A stretch of 64,000 nt of DNA from Cytophagales bacterium (GTDB lineage Bacteria; Bacteroidota; Bacteroidia; Cytophagales; Microscillaceae), in NCBI GenBank assembly GCA_013298075.1, contig JAAFJG010000003.1, forward strand, positions 80,056 through 144,055. The letters run 5' to 3'. Shown here piece by piece: positions 45,542 through 55,388 of this stretch. Positions within the stretch are counted from its first letter, which is position 1, and each line of letters opens with the position of its first letter. The notes beneath the pieces were generated by a model that searched no databases, was not told where the DNA came from, and worked only from the letters and a program-made list of their open reading frames with translations. A program made the position numbers and the translations under genes.

Positions 45542-46003
45542 TTACAAAATACGAACTCTCATTTGTGGGTTATATGAACTATGAAGAAAACCTGTACTAT
45601 ATACGCTAGCCCAAGCATCATCAATATTGACATCACTTTCAGCACCAACTTTTTGTATGTCATTTAGTTCCATCACAAAACCACAAGTTTCTGACCCAAA
45701 TTTTGGCTTTCTTGTATATTTAAAAGTTAAAATATATTCTTGTCCATTATTGAATTCGAACACAAATTGTGTTTTATCTCGAGTTAAATCTAAAGGCATT
45801 AAATAAACTCCATCTTTATTTTTAGGAACTAATTTTGAAGAATTTGTTACTCTAATTCTACTGATTAGTGGATAAGCATCAGCATTTCCTTTAGTTATTT
45901 CAAGACCAAATTCAGGTTCTTTTTGTGTACTACATTCGCCGCAACCTGAAGAAGATAGGCTTAAAAAAAGAACACATAAAATAATATTTATCAATGTTTT
46001 CAT
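45542..46003 (-). CDS. DUF6452-like lipoprotein, first copy
   Basis: 153 residues. Signal MKTLINIILCVLFLSLSSSG with cysteine at 21 (SSSGC lipobox). DGVYLMPLDLTRDKTQFVFE and YTRKPKFGSETCGFVMEL match the next gene. First gene of a three-gene operon with gaps of 30 and 11 bp. Confidence 0.65.
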   Translation of the reverse strand: MKTLINIILCVLFLSLSSSGCGECSTQKEPEFGLEITKGNADAYPLISRIRVTNSSKLVPKNKDGVYLMPLDLTRDKTQFVFEFNNGQEYILTFKYTRKPKFGSETCGFVMELNDIQKVGAESDVNIDDAWASVYSTGFLHSSYNPQMRVRIL

Positions 46004-46224
46004 AATTTTTATATTTTAATTTAATGCAAATATATACAAAAAAATCAAATTTTTAAAAAAAATATAGTTTTTTTTAAAATATTTAATCACATTTAAAATT
46101 AAAAAAATATTTGTTAGTTTTCAAATATAACCAAAATAAAAAAAATATTCCTTTGATTTTCTATGTTAAAATATTATTTCTTAAAAAAATCAAAAATAAA
46201 GTGTATATTCTTTCATAAATCTTA

Positions 46225-46232
46225 TAACTTTG
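46225..46232 (+). promoter_or_regulatory. -7 box of the OmpA-family gene
   Basis: TAACTTTGCAC matches TAnnTTTG and lies 42 bp before the ATG at 46275. Confidence 0.55.
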
Positions 46233-46274
46233 CACAAAATTGTAATCTTTGTATCAAATCAATTTAAAAAGTCA

Positions 46275-48668
46275 ATGAAAAAAAATAAATTTTTATCTAT
46301 TTTCTTATTCTGTGCTATTATGTTGGCACAAAACATACATTCTCAAAATTTTTTGGGATTGATTAACAGCAATTATGCAGGCGTAAATGGCGTGCAATTC
46401 AATCCCGCAAGTATTGCAGACAGCAGACATAGCTTTCATATCAATTGGGTAGGTTTTGGGGCTGATGTAAGCAATAATTATTATCGATTGAACAAAAATA
46501 TTGATTTTGGCAATACTGGTAATGCCAATGAGAACTTAAGTCTTGTTAAGGCAAGTCGCCCAGGCAAAGTCGCCAATTTTGGATTAGATATTCGATTACC
46601 ATCTTTTATGGTAAGATTAAATCAAACGCATAGTTTTGCTTTGGGCTTAAGAACTCGCTCTATGATTACTGCTAATAATATTTCTGCTGATTTATTTAAT
46701 ATTGGAGAATCAGGAATGGGGAATGTGGGTATCCAAAATAGACCTTTTAATGGTTCTACTGCTAATTTAAACGTTCATTTATTTGCTGAATTTTTTGCCA
46801 CCTATTCGAGAGTAATTTTAAAAAAAGATAACCATTTTTTGAAAGCAGGTTTAACTTTTAAATACTTAGGTGGTGCTGCTGCTACTAATTTTAACATCAG
46901 AAAAATTGATTATCAAATCAATCAAGAAAATACAACCGAAGGCATTCAACCTGTTATGAATCTTAATAAGGTAGAAGGACGTTTGGCATATAGTGATACT
47001 GAAAGATTTCAAGATATTACGGATCCTTCTAGCGTTATCAATAAATTGTTTGGTGGCGGTAATAGTGGAGTAGGTTTTGATATTGGTGCTATTTATGAAT
47101 ATCGTCCTGAATCTAACAAAGAACGTTATACTTACACCATGGACGGCGAGGAAAGAGAAGATAGAAAAATGAATAAATATAAATATCGTGTAGGTTTTGC
47201 TATCACAGATATTGGTGGTATTCGTTATAAAAGTGGGCAAACGAAACGATATGATTTTAATACACAAAATAAAAAAATTACTGAAAAAGAATTTAGTAAT
47301 GCAGACGCAGGAGATGATTTTGCTAATTATTTGAACCTATTAAATCCACAAGCCTCTAATAGTTTTATGATGACTTTACCGACCACAATGAATATTTCTT
47401 TTGATTATAATGTCTATAAAAAGTTTTATGTCAATGGTACAATTATTCAAAACTTATTAGGAAGCAACAATACAGGCACGCGTTATCATTCATTATTGGC
47501 GGTTACGCCTCGCATCGAATTGGGTGCAGTAGAACTTTCTGCTCCTATTGCCTTGAAAAATAATTATACTCAAATTGTATTAGGCACAATGGTAAGATTA
47601 GGACCTCTGTTTATTGGCACAGATAATTTGGCTGGTTTTGTCAATTTATATAAACCTGATGGTTTAAATTTTTATTTCGGGCTTGCCTTTGGTATTTTTC
47701 CAAAAAGACGTGCTAAAGATAGAGATAAAGATGGAATTTCTAATAAGCTAGACCTATGCCCAGACCAACCGGGCGTATGGGCATTAAAAGGTTGTCCTGA
47801 TACTGATGGCGATGGTATTCAAGATAAAGAAGACGATTGTCCAACAGAAGCAGGAGCAAAAGAAATGAAAGGCTGTCCTGATAAAGATAACGATGGAATC
47901 AGAGATAAAGACGATAAATGTCCTGACGTAGCAGGTAAAGCAGAATTTAACGGCTGTCCTGATAAAGACGATGATGGCATCAAAGATAGCGATGATGAAT
48001 GTCCTGAGGTAGCAGGTAAAAAAGAATTTAACGGTTGTCCTGATACCGATAATGACGGCATAAAAGATAGCGAAGACGAATGTCCACAACAAGCAGGTTC
48101 GAAAGAAATGAATGGCTGTCCTGATACTGATAATGATGGCATTAAAGACAAAGAAGACGATTGTCCAACCGAAACAGGCTCAAAAGAAATGAAAGGTTGT
48201 CCTGATAAAGATGGCGATAAAGTGGCTGATAAAGATGATAAATGTCCCGATGTAGCAGGTCTGCCTGAATTACAAGGTTGTCCAGCGGCTAAAAACGAAG
48301 TAGTTTTAACAAAAGAAGAAATCGAAACTTTGAAAGAGGCGTTTGATAATTTAGAGTTTGAAACAGGAAAAGCAATTATCAAAAAAACGTCTTTTGAAAG
48401 TCTTTCAGAATTGGCAGAAGTATTGAAAAAACGTTCGCAATATAAATTACAAATTGATGGACATACAGATAATGTAGGCGTTCCAACAGCCAATTTGCAA
48501 TTAAGTAAAGATAGGGCAAATGCGATTAAAACATTTTTGACTAAAAAAGGCATTGCAGCAACCAGACTAATTCCGAAAGGATATGGCTCTACCAAACCTG
48601 TGGCAGATAATAAAACCGATATAGGAAGGCAAAAAAATAGACGGGTAGAAATGAAAGTTATCAAATAA
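46275..48668 (+). CDS. OmpA-family protein with DUF5723-like barrel and thrombospondin type 3 repeats
   Basis: 797 residues from the ATG at 46275 (MKKNKFLSIFLFCAIML); the longer frame from 46230 would hide the signal peptide. An N-terminal beta-barrel-like region of about 450 residues (NFLGLINSNYAGVNGVQFNP, typical of DUF5723) comes first. About seven calcium-binding type 3 repeats follow, with a 27-residue period (DxDxDG, CPD, GCPD). The last 110 residues are an OmpA domain with DGHTDNVGVPTANLQLSKDR and RRVEMKVIK, which binds peptidoglycan. It probably ties the outer membrane to the cell wall. Confidence 0.9.
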   Translation: MKKNKFLSIFLFCAIMLAQNIHSQNFLGLINSNYAGVNGVQFNPASIADSRHSFHINWVGFGADVSNNYYRLNKNIDFGNTGNANENLSLVKASRPGKVANFGLDIRLPSFMVRLNQTHSFALGLRTRSMITANNISADLFNIGESGMGNVGIQNRPFNGSTANLNVHLFAEFFATYSRVILKKDNHFLKAGLTFKYLGGAAATNFNIRKIDYQINQENTTEGIQPVMNLNKVEGRLAYSDTERFQDITDPSSVINKLFGGGNSGVGFDIGAIYEYRPESNKERYTYTMDGEEREDRKMNKYKYRVGFAITDIGGIRYKSGQTKRYDFNTQNKKITEKEFSNADAGDDFANYLNLLNPQASNSFMMTLPTTMNISFDYNVYKKFYVNGTIIQNLLGSNNTGTRYHSLLAVTPRIELGAVELSAPIALKNNYTQIVLGTMVRLGPLFIGTDNLAGFVNLYKPDGLNFYFGLAFGIFPKRRAKDRDKDGISNKLDLCPDQPGVWALKGCPDTDGDGIQDKEDDCPTEAGAKEMKGCPDKDNDGIRDKDDKCPDVAGKAEFNGCPDKDDDGIKDSDDECPEVAGKKEFNGCPDTDNDGIKDSEDECPQQAGSKEMNGCPDTDNDGIKDKEDDCPTETGSKEMKGCPDKDGDKVADKDDKCPDVAGLPELQGCPAAKNEVVLTKEEIETLKEAFDNLEFETGKAIIKKTSFESLSELAEVLKKRSQYKLQIDGHTDNVGVPTANLQLSKDRANAIKTFLTKKGIAATRLIPKGYGSTKPVADNKTDIGRQKNRRVEMKVIK
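47715..48290 (+). repeat. 81-bp tandem repeats encoding the type 3 repeats
   Basis: About seven units of 27 codons, each with GATGGCAT-like DG codons and GGTTGTCCTGAT. Sequence-similar units make this stretch prone to length change. Confidence 0.75.
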
Positions 48669-48760
48669 ATTTTCATTTATATATACTTTGGAAAGTGATT
48701 TTGATATTTTTAAATTTGATAGCGACTTTTTAATTTTGTAAATAAATATTTATTTTATTA

Positions 48761-48791
48761 TTCTTTCAAGGCTTAAAAAACCTTGAAAGAA
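48761..48791. terminator. Terminator between the OmpA gene and the convergent lipoprotein gene
   Basis: 11-bp perfect stem (TTCTTTCAAGG/CCTTGAAAGAA) with a 9-base A-rich loop, followed by TTTTAT. Confidence 0.7.
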
Positions 48792-48851
48792 TTTTATAAC
48801 ATTATTCTAAACATAAAAGAAATATCAGTATCAAGGTTAATAGCATTGGGC

Positions 48852-49490
48852 TTACATTTTTTTTAATATCTCCAACCAAATAATAATTCTAAATGATTCT
48901 GGAATTTGAGTAAATAAAAAAGTACAATAGGATGGATGCATTTTTGTGCCGATTGTTTCCCATGCAATTCCTCCACGTATATAAATTTTACCTTTTTTAG
49001 TATAAATATCACCCCATAATTTTTCAGGAGAAAATGCCCTAAAATTTCCGTTATCACTTTTTCGAATTTCATACGGACTTCTCATTCTGTTATTGTCCGC
49101 AATCTTGATAATATCATCTTGGTTTTCAATTTTCCAAAGCAAAATATTATTAGGTTGATACAAAGAAAAACCTTTTTCTTCGTATTTTATAACCGCCAAC
49201 ACATCGCCACCCGCATTAAAATATTGACTCCGTGTTGAATCTGTATACTGTCCTGTCAAAGTTTCTTTTGCTTTATCATATTTCAAAAAAGCCTCTCTTT
49301 GATTCAAATCTAGATGAACCATTTCTTTTCCTTCTTTATCGACTATCAAAATTAGTTTTGATTTTGTTTCCAATTTTGTACCTTGTTTAGTTCTTTTGAC
49401 TGCTAAAAAATCTTCATTTTCCTTGTCTGATTTTTGTTTATTGGTACAATTCAATAAAAAAAATAAAGTAATAAATATAAAAAATTTCAT
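48852..49490 (-). CDS. Lipoprotein of unknown function
   Basis: 212 residues with a short signal and lipobox FFLLNC. The mature part contains EKGFSLYQPNNILLWKIE and RMRSPYEIRKSDNGNFRAFS and two repeats of a K/E-rich strand pattern. Not recognised. It starts three bp after the receiver-domain gene, so the two form an operon. Confidence 0.65.
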   Translation of the reverse strand: MKFFIFITLFFLLNCTNKQKSDKENEDFLAVKRTKQGTKLETKSKLILIVDKEGKEMVHLDLNQREAFLKYDKAKETLTGQYTDSTRSQYFNAGGDVLAVIKYEEKGFSLYQPNNILLWKIENQDDIIKIADNNRMRSPYEIRKSDNGNFRAFSPEKLWGDIYTKKGKIYIRGGIAWETIGTKMHPSYCTFLFTQIPESFRIIIWLEILKKM

Positions 49491-49493
49491 TTT

Positions 49494-49862
49494 TTAGGCT
49501 AAATATTTAAATAATATGTGATGCAATTCTTCGATTTCTATTGGTTTTGATAAACTATCATCAAAGCCATATTTTTTAATTTCTTCTATTTCAAAAGTAA
49601 TTTTATCAGCAGATAGAGCCAAAATAGGCGTTTTTATGTCTTTTTTTCTGATTTGCAAAGCGGTTTCTAAACCATTCAAAATAGGCATTTGAATATCCAA
49701 TAAAATCACGTCAAAAATATTATTTTCTAAAATTTCTAAAGCTTCTTTTCCGTTATTGACTATCTTAAAATTCATTTTCAAATTAGTTAAAATAGCTCTT
49801 ATCAATATTTGATTTACTTGGTCATCTTCTGCTACTAATATTTTTTTATTTAAAAATTCCAT
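49494..49862 (-). CDS. Stand-alone CheY-like response regulator receiver
   Basis: 122 residues, all receiver domain: LVAEDDQVNQ (acidic pair), phospho-acceptor in VILLDIQMPILNGLE, threonine/serine position in ILALSAD and lysine in LSKPIEIEEL. The AEDDQVNQ start is typical of receivers from hybrid kinases. No histidine kinase nearby. Confidence 0.92.
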   Translation of the reverse strand: MEFLNKKILVAEDDQVNQILIRAILTNLKMNFKIVNNGKEALEILENNIFDVILLDIQMPILNGLETALQIRKKDIKTPILALSADKITFEIEEIKKYGFDDSLSKPIEIEELHHILFKYLA

Positions 49863-49975
49863 AATATTTTTTTGGGTTTAATAAATTTAGGTTGAGATTG
49901 TGAGAAAAAACCACTACGATGATAGCGGTTTTATAATATTTTTATATTCAGTTGCAAAGTAACAAAATTTTTTGA

Positions 49976-50200
49976 TTATTCTCTTACTTTTCTATGTTTA
50001 AATTTATCTCTTACATTTTTGTTAAAAAAATCACCCGTAGATTTTGAATTTTTTAACTTTTCATACAATTCATCACTTACTTTAGCATATTCATAAATGC
50101 CACCATAACAAAATACAATTTCCATCGTTTCATTAAAATTATCATGTGATAATGATGTTATCATAGAAGATTGAACTCCTTGACGAATGAATTTTCCCAT
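49976..50200 (-). CDS. KTSC domain-containing small protein
   Basis: 74 residues. The pattern SSMITSLSHDNFNETMEIVF, YGGIYEYAKVSDELYEKLKN and STGDFFNKNVRDKFKHRKV matches the KTSC domain, named after the lysyl-tRNA synthetases it is fused to. Function of stand-alone forms is unknown. Monocistronic. Confidence 0.75.
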   Translation of the reverse strand: MGKFIRQGVQSSMITSLSHDNFNETMEIVFCYGGIYEYAKVSDELYEKLKNSKSTGDFFNKNVRDKFKHRKVRE

Positions 50201-50602
50201 ATTTTTTATACTTTTTTTGAATTATTTTGATATACAAAGGTAATTATTTTTTTTGAGAAATCCAAATTTTTTGAGATATATTTTTAAATTTAAAATATTG
50301 ATTATCAATTAATTAAAAATATTTTTTGTTAATAAATTGACAAAAAATTTCATCATCTCTCCTATTTGTAGCAAAAAATTGTATTAATTAAAGTAAGTCA
50401 TAATGACTCAGTTAGATTCAAGTTAAACCTTTATATTTTACCTTATAGCTACTAAGTGTGTCATTTATTTTTCAGACCTACCTTGCCAATAATTTTACCA
50501 ATCCCACTTCTATTTTCATAGTTAATGATAGTATATATATATTTATTCAAATAAGTGAGTAACTGAGATTTAACTACTCGATTTGTAGGTTTTAAATTAG
50601 AG

Positions 50603-50730
50603 ATTTTAAAATGACAAAGATTTTAGCACACGAATAACATAGATTTAACAGATTATAGATTTTTTTCTTTTTCTCTCGAATTTTTAGTATTCTTTATCAA
50701 TTTTTTGTTTGCTATTTTAAAAACTCTAAT
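50603..50730 (-). repeat. Dispersed repeat, copy 2 (inverted)
   Basis: Reverse complement resembles 30213-30342, sharing AAAAATTCGAGAG and GTGTGCTAAAATCT. Non-coding. Confidence 0.65.
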
Positions 50731-50902
50731 ATGATCTCTACCCAACTCGTAAGATTTTACAACCAATTTCTTACCTAAATTATTTTAAATGATTATTTTT
50801 ATATTTTGCCATAATTTTTTACTTATTTTTATTTTTTAACAAATTTAAAATTTATACTTCTTTCTCATAAATATACATATTTTATCAAAATAAAAAAATA
50901 TA

Positions 50903-51060
50903 TTTGCAACGAATTTGAGACAACACCAAATTTTGGGTACTATCCCAAATTCGTTGCAAAAAAAGTATATCGTTGTACAGACGTTGCATGCAAGGTCTGT
51001 ACTGTAGCAAATGTTCCAAAATAAAAAAATTGCAACGAATTAGGGACAGCATCAAATTTT
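50903..51060. repeat. Cluster of REP-like palindromes
   Basis: 50903-50960 is a hairpin with an 18-bp stem (TTTGCAACGAATTTGAGA, one mismatch). 50975-51002 is a near-perfect palindrome around TTGCATGCAA with GTACAGAC arms. 51029-51060 repeats TTGCAACGAATT in direct orientation. REP-like units of this kind lie between genes in many genomes. Confidence 0.65.
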
Positions 51061-51101
51061 GAATGTTTATAAATATTGAAAACAATTACTTTTAAAATCA
51101 T

Positions 51102-51132
51102 TTTGAAAAATACCAATTTTTATTTATCTTTG
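51102..51132 (+). promoter_or_regulatory. lepA promoter
   Basis: TTTG (51102-51105), 19-bp spacer, TATCTTTG (51125-51132), an exact Bacteroidota-type promoter. The start codon follows 27 bp later. Confidence 0.75.
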
Positions 51133-51159
51133 CAAAAAAAAGAATTTATTTATACATCA

Positions 51160-52953
51160 ATGAATCAAAAAAATATTCGTAATTTTTGTATTATTGCTCA
51201 TATTGACCACGGCAAAAGTACATTAGCAGATAGACTTTTAGAATTTACACAGACCGTTACGGCAAGAGAAATGCAAGCACAACTTCTTGATGATATGGAC
51301 TTGGAACGTGAAAGAGGTATTACTATCAAAAGCCACGCAATTCAAATGAAATATCATTACAAAGGAGAAGATTATATTTTAAATTTAATAGATACTCCTG
51401 GGCATGTCGATTTTTCTTATGAAGTTTCTCGCTCTATTATGGCGTGTGAAGGGGCTTTATTGATTGTGGATTCTTCGCAAGGCATTGAGGCTCAAACGAT
51501 TTCGAATTTATATTTGGCGATTGGGAATGATTTAGAAATTATTCCTGTTTTAAATAAAATTGACCTCCCACACGCAATGCCCGAAGAAGTGAGTGATGAA
51601 GTCGTAGATTTATTGGGTTGTAAAAGAGAAGAAATTATCAGAGCAAGCGGAAAAGCTGGCATCGGTATTGAAGATATTTTGACAGCAGTAATTGAACGTG
51701 TGCCTCCTCCAAAAGGCGATCCAGAAGGAGAATTGCAATGTTTAATTTTTGATTCTCACTTTAATTCTTTTCGTGGAATTGAAGTAATTTTTAGAGTATT
51801 TAATGGAACAATCAAAAAAGGTGATAAATTAAAATTTATTGCCACAGGAAAAGAATATAATGCTGATGAAATTGGCGTATTGAAACTCGAACACGAACCC
51901 ACCAAAGAACTCGGACCTGGGAATGTAGGTTATTTAATTTCAGGTATCAAAAATGCCAAAGAAGTAAAAGTGGGAGATACAATTACACACGTTCATAAAC
52001 CTTGTTCTGATATTGTCAAAGGCTTTGAGGACGTAAAACCAATGGTTTTTGCAGGAATTTATCCCGTCGAAACCTCTGAATTTGAAGATTTGAGAGAAGC
52101 AATGGAAAAATTGCAACTCAATGATGCTTCTTTGGTTTGGGAGCCAGAAACTTCGGCAGCGTTAGGTTTTGGTTTTCGTTGTGGATTTTTGGGTATGTTG
52201 CACATGGAAATCGTGCAAGAACGCTTGGAAAGGGAATTTAATATGACTGTAATTACGACAGTTCCTTCGGTGCAATTCAAAGTATTTTTAACAAAAGGTA
52301 CACAAATTGGGGTGCAAGCACCTGCAGAAATGCCCGACCCAACTTTTATTGATTATATCGAGGAGCCTTTTGTAAAAACACAAATTATTACAAAAGCAGA
52401 TTATATTGGGGCGATTATGAAATTGTGTATGGATAAAAGAGGAGTTTTAAAAAATCAAAATTATTTAACTACGGACAGAGTAGAATTGGTTTTTGAAGTA
52501 CCTTTGGCTGAAATTGTCTTTGATTTTTTTGATAAACTAAAAACAATTTCACGCGGTTATGCATCTTTGGATTATGAATTGGTCGGTTTTAGACAATCTA
52601 ATATGGTGAAATTAGATATTTTGTTGAATGGCGATAAAGTTGATGCACTTTCTGCGATTGTTCATAGAGATAAAGCATACGATTGGGGCAGAAGACTTTG
52701 CGAAAAATTAAGAGAATTGTTACCAAGACAAATGTTCGAAATTGCTATTCAAGCGGCTATCGGACAAAAAATCATTGCCCGTGAAAGCGTAAAAGCAATG
52801 CGTAAAAACGTAATTGCAAAATGTTATGGCGGTGATATTTCTCGTAAAAGAAAATTATTAGAAAAACAAAAAGAAGGTAAAAAACGAATGAGACAAGTGG
52901 GAAATGTAGAAATTCCACAAGAAGCGTTTATGGCGGTATTAAAATTAGACTAA
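51160..52953 (+). CDS. lepA: Elongation factor 4 (LepA)
   Basis: 597 residues from the ATG at 51160 ([20 protein letters not shown]), the expected LepA length. GTPase motifs: AHIDHGKST (G1), DTPGHVDF (G3), NKIDLP (G4). The LepA-specific C-terminal domain is present ([40 protein letters not shown]). Ribosomal back-translocase/translation quality factor. Its promoter lies just upstream. Confidence 0.98.
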   Translation: MNQKNIRNFCIIAHIDHGKSTLADRLLEFTQTVTAREMQAQLLDDMDLERERGITIKSHAIQMKYHYKGEDYILNLIDTPGHVDFSYEVSRSIMACEGALLIVDSSQGIEAQTISNLYLAIGNDLEIIPVLNKIDLPHAMPEEVSDEVVDLLGCKREEIIRASGKAGIGIEDILTAVIERVPPPKGDPEGELQCLIFDSHFNSFRGIEVIFRVFNGTIKKGDKLKFIATGKEYNADEIGVLKLEHEPTKELGPGNVGYLISGIKNAKEVKVGDTITHVHKPCSDIVKGFEDVKPMVFAGIYPVETSEFEDLREAMEKLQLNDASLVWEPETSAALGFGFRCGFLGMLHMEIVQERLEREFNMTVITTVPSVQFKVFLTKGTQIGVQAPAEMPDPTFIDYIEEPFVKTQIITKADYIGAIMKLCMDKRGVLKNQNYLTTDRVELVFEVPLAEIVFDFFDKLKTISRGYASLDYELVGFRQSNMVKLDILLNGDKVDALSAIVHRDKAYDWGRRLCEKLRELLPRQMFEIAIQAAIGQKIIARESVKAMRKNVIAKCYGGDISRKRKLLEKQKEGKKRMRQVGNVEIPQEAFMAVLKLD

Positions 52954-52966
52954 AAAAAAGAATATA

Positions 52967-52993
52967 TTGCTTATAAAAAATTTTTATAGGCAG
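52967..52993 (+). terminator. lepA terminator
   Basis: TGCTTATAAAAA and TTTTTATAGGCA form a stem 14 bp past the stop, followed by a T-rich stretch. Confidence 0.5.
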
Positions 52994-53049
52994 TTTATTT
53001 TACCATATTTTAAAATTATTTCTTTCATCAAAAAACCAAAAAAACACAA

Positions 53050-53688
53050 ATGCGTTATATTTTTATTTTATTATTTATTATTTTGGCACAGACCAAAGTC
53101 GTTTTTGCACAAAATAAAGCACAAATTCCTGATAGCACTTTGAAAAAAATAGCAGTTGATATGTGTGAATGTTTTAATGAGAGAAATAATGATGGTACTA
53201 TCAACCAAAAATCTATTCCCAATAAAGAAAAAATAGAACTTTGTTCAGGTTTAGTGATGTTAAAATACACGAATGAATTACCCGAAAACGTATTTAGTGA
53301 TAAGAATATATCTGAAGAACTCGGCAGACAAATGGCTCCTTTTTTGATGAGAGATTGCCCTAAATTTATCGAATATGTGTCATTACAGGAAGAGGGTGAA
53401 AGAAAAGCAGAAGAACCTAAAATTGCTTTTGTGGTATATGAAGGCGTTTTTCAAAAAATTAAAACGAAAAATTATACCTTTATTACGATTAAAAATGATG
53501 CAGGAAAAATTGAAAAATTTTTGTGGCTAAATACTTTCGAAAATGATAAATTATTTATCAATAATCCAAAAAATATGAGAGGAAAAAAAATCAGAATAAC
53601 CTCATCAGAAATAAATGATATGTATGATAACAAAACAAAAAAATATCTTTCTTTCAAAAAAATACATCAAATAGAAGAAGTTAAATAA
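53050..53688 (+). CDS. Secreted protein of unknown function
   Basis: 212 residues with signal peptide (MRYIFILLFIILAQTKVVFA). The first half contains AVDMCECFNE, IELCSGLVML and MRDCPKF, four cysteines in a helical context. The second half (VYEGVFQKIKTKNYTFITIK, NPKNMRGKKIRITSSE) is beta-rich and looks like an OB-type fold. Not recognised. Confidence 0.65.
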   Translation: MRYIFILLFIILAQTKVVFAQNKAQIPDSTLKKIAVDMCECFNERNNDGTINQKSIPNKEKIELCSGLVMLKYTNELPENVFSDKNISEELGRQMAPFLMRDCPKFIEYVSLQEEGERKAEEPKIAFVVYEGVFQKIKTKNYTFITIKNDAGKIEKFLWLNTFENDKLFINNPKNMRGKKIRITSSEINDMYDNKTKKYLSFKKIHQIEEVK

Positions 53689-53761
53689 GATTTCTTTGAA
53701 TAAAATTCATAATTTTTGGTGTAATTTGCGTTATAATTTTAAAATAATTAACTTAAAACAA

Positions 53762-54073
53762 ATGTCAAATATAGAATTAGAAATTGAAAATCATATACCC
53801 GAATGGTTGGCTTGGCAGAACATACAAGAAAAATATCCTAATAAATGGGTAATGCTTGGCTACAAAGATAATGGTGATATGGATAATATTGAGGCTGATG
53901 TAGTCGGTTTGTCGGATACATCTGAGGAAATTATCGATTTTTTTGTGAAATATAAACATAAATTTAAACTTACTGGTTTATATTTAGGTGGTTTTTCTAC
54001 AAGATGGACTTCACCTATCAAAAGAAAAAAAAGAGTTATTGTAAGTATGCATACTGCAATATCAAATAAATAA
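53762..54073 (+). CDS. Small protein paired with a retropepsin-like protease (DUF5678-like)
   Basis: 103 residues from the ATG at 53762 (MSNIELEIENHIPEWLAW). NIQEKYPNKWVMLGYKDNGD and ADVVGLSDTSEEIIDFFVKY recall DUF5678-type proteins, which often sit beside aspartyl protease genes. No signal peptide. The next gene begins one bp after the stop. Role unknown. Confidence 0.55.
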   Translation: MSNIELEIENHIPEWLAWQNIQEKYPNKWVMLGYKDNGDMDNIEADVVGLSDTSEEIIDFFVKYKHKFKLTGLYLGGFSTRWTSPIKRKKRVIVSMHTAISNK

Positions 54074-54074
54074 A

Positions 54075-54503
54075 ATGAATTCAAAAAAAGAAATTCCATT
54101 CAAATTGTCTAGCGATGGTTTCATAATTTTAAATATTGATTTTTATTATATTGATAAAATATCTAATGAAATTGAAAAATCTAAAATGAGAATGCTTTTA
54201 GACACTGGTTGTAATAGTACAGTTTTGAATATCAATTTTGCAAAAATGTTAGGTTTTGAAGTTACAAAAAAAACACCAAAATCTATGATGTATACAGCAA
54301 GTGGAATTGTAACAAATACGTACAAGTATAAAATACCATTGGTAGAAATACCTGAATTTGGGTATAATATAGAAAATATGGAATTACAAATCTTTGATGC
54401 TATGATAGATGAAAAAGAATATGTTGGATATTTAGGTTTAGACTTCTTTAAAAACACTACTTTTACAATCAATATGACTAATCAGACTATATTAATTATC
54501 TGA
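54075..54503 (+). CDS. Retropepsin-like aspartyl protease family protein
   Basis: 142 residues. A single MLLDTGCNSTVLN motif (41-53), the D-[TS]-G active site of a one-domain, retroviral-type aspartic protease, with the hydrophobic-Gly partner in YVGYLGLDFFKN near 120. It would act as a dimer. No signal peptide, so cytosolic. Coupled to the preceding gene. Confidence 0.7.
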   Translation: MNSKKEIPFKLSSDGFIILNIDFYYIDKISNEIEKSKMRMLLDTGCNSTVLNINFAKMLGFEVTKKTPKSMMYTASGIVTNTYKYKIPLVEIPEFGYNIENMELQIFDAMIDEKEYVGYLGLDFFKNTTFTINMTNQTILII

Positions 54504-54563
54504 TTTTTAAATTACATTAAACTAAAAACTAAAATTTTAAATAAAAAACATAAAAATAAAAAA

Positions 54564-55166
54564 ATGGAAACATATCACGATTATGTCATTAAAGACGGAA
54601 AATTTGTAGGTAAATTTGAAGAAATGTACTCAAAATTTGATGATCCTTGGGGACAATCTGTTCAACCCAATAAATATTCGAGAATGGCGGGCATTATACA
54701 TTTAAAAAGTATTCCAATCAAAAATATTTTAGAATGTGGTTGTGGATTAGGATATTATGCGGATTGGATTTATAAAGAAACGAATATTATTCCAAAAAGT
54801 GTAGATATTTCAGAAAAAGCCATCGAAAAAGCAAAAGAAATTTTTCCCAATTTGGATTTTGAAACGGCTGATATTTGTAAAGATTTAACAAATTATACAC
54901 AAGCAGATTGTATTGTTTTTGCAGAAATAGTATGGTATATTTTACCCGAATTAAAAAATATTTTTGAGGTCATGAAAGCCAATTTTAAAGGTAAATATTT
55001 GATTGTCAATCAAGTATTTTATAAGGGAAGCCAAAAATATGGGACAGAATATTTTACTAATTTACAAGAATTTATCGATTATGTTCCTTTTACTTTGATA
55101 ACTAAATGTGAAGCAACTTCTGCCAACGATACAACGATTGAAACCTCAACAATGTTTCAAATTTAG
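54564..55166 (+). CDS. Class I SAM-dependent methyltransferase
   Basis: 200 residues. SAM-binding motif I NILECGCGLGYYAD (54-67), acidic residue at the end of strand 2 in SVDISEKAIEKAK, then FETADICKDL and IVFAEIVWYILPEL. The N-terminal FDDPWGQSVQPNKYSR resembles small NodS-like methyltransferases. Substrate unknown. Confidence 0.8.
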   Translation: METYHDYVIKDGKFVGKFEEMYSKFDDPWGQSVQPNKYSRMAGIIHLKSIPIKNILECGCGLGYYADWIYKETNIIPKSVDISEKAIEKAKEIFPNLDFETADICKDLTNYTQADCIVFAEIVWYILPELKNIFEVMKANFKGKYLIVNQVFYKGSQKYGTEYFTNLQEFIDYVPFTLITKCEATSANDTTIETSTMFQI

Positions 55167-55237
55167 TATTTGCTTTAAAATTTAGTAGTGTTAATTCGAA
55201 GTAAAAAGTTTATTTTTTTATTTTGTAAACATTATTT

Positions 55238-55265
55238 AAAACGTGGGCGTTAACGCCTACGTTTT
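55238..55265. terminator. Palindrome downstream of the methyltransferase
   Basis: AAAACGTGGGCGTT followed by its near-complement AACGCCTACGTTTT (one mismatch pair) with no loop bases beyond the centre. Likely terminator or REP-like element. Confidence 0.5.
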
Positions 55266-55388
55266 AGATGAGAAACAAATTTTTAGTATATTCTCCGAAA
55301 TTTTGAGAAAAACTAAACATTAGTGTTACACTTAATTTATACAAGATTACCAAAAAAAAATTATCTCTAAAAATTAAAATTAAAAAAA

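Larger units (their letters stand above)
50201..51101. other. Long repeat-containing intergenic region
   Basis: About 900 bases without a credible gene. It holds the inverted dispersed repeat at 50603-50730 and REP-like palindromes at 50903-51060. The rest is plain AT-rich sequence. Confidence 0.6.

Noticed and set aside
47784..48676. Long minus-strand ORFs opposite the OmpA gene
   Set aside because: Antisense frames of the type 3 repeats (Ser/Leu-rich echoes of DxDxDG), with no promoter or start context.
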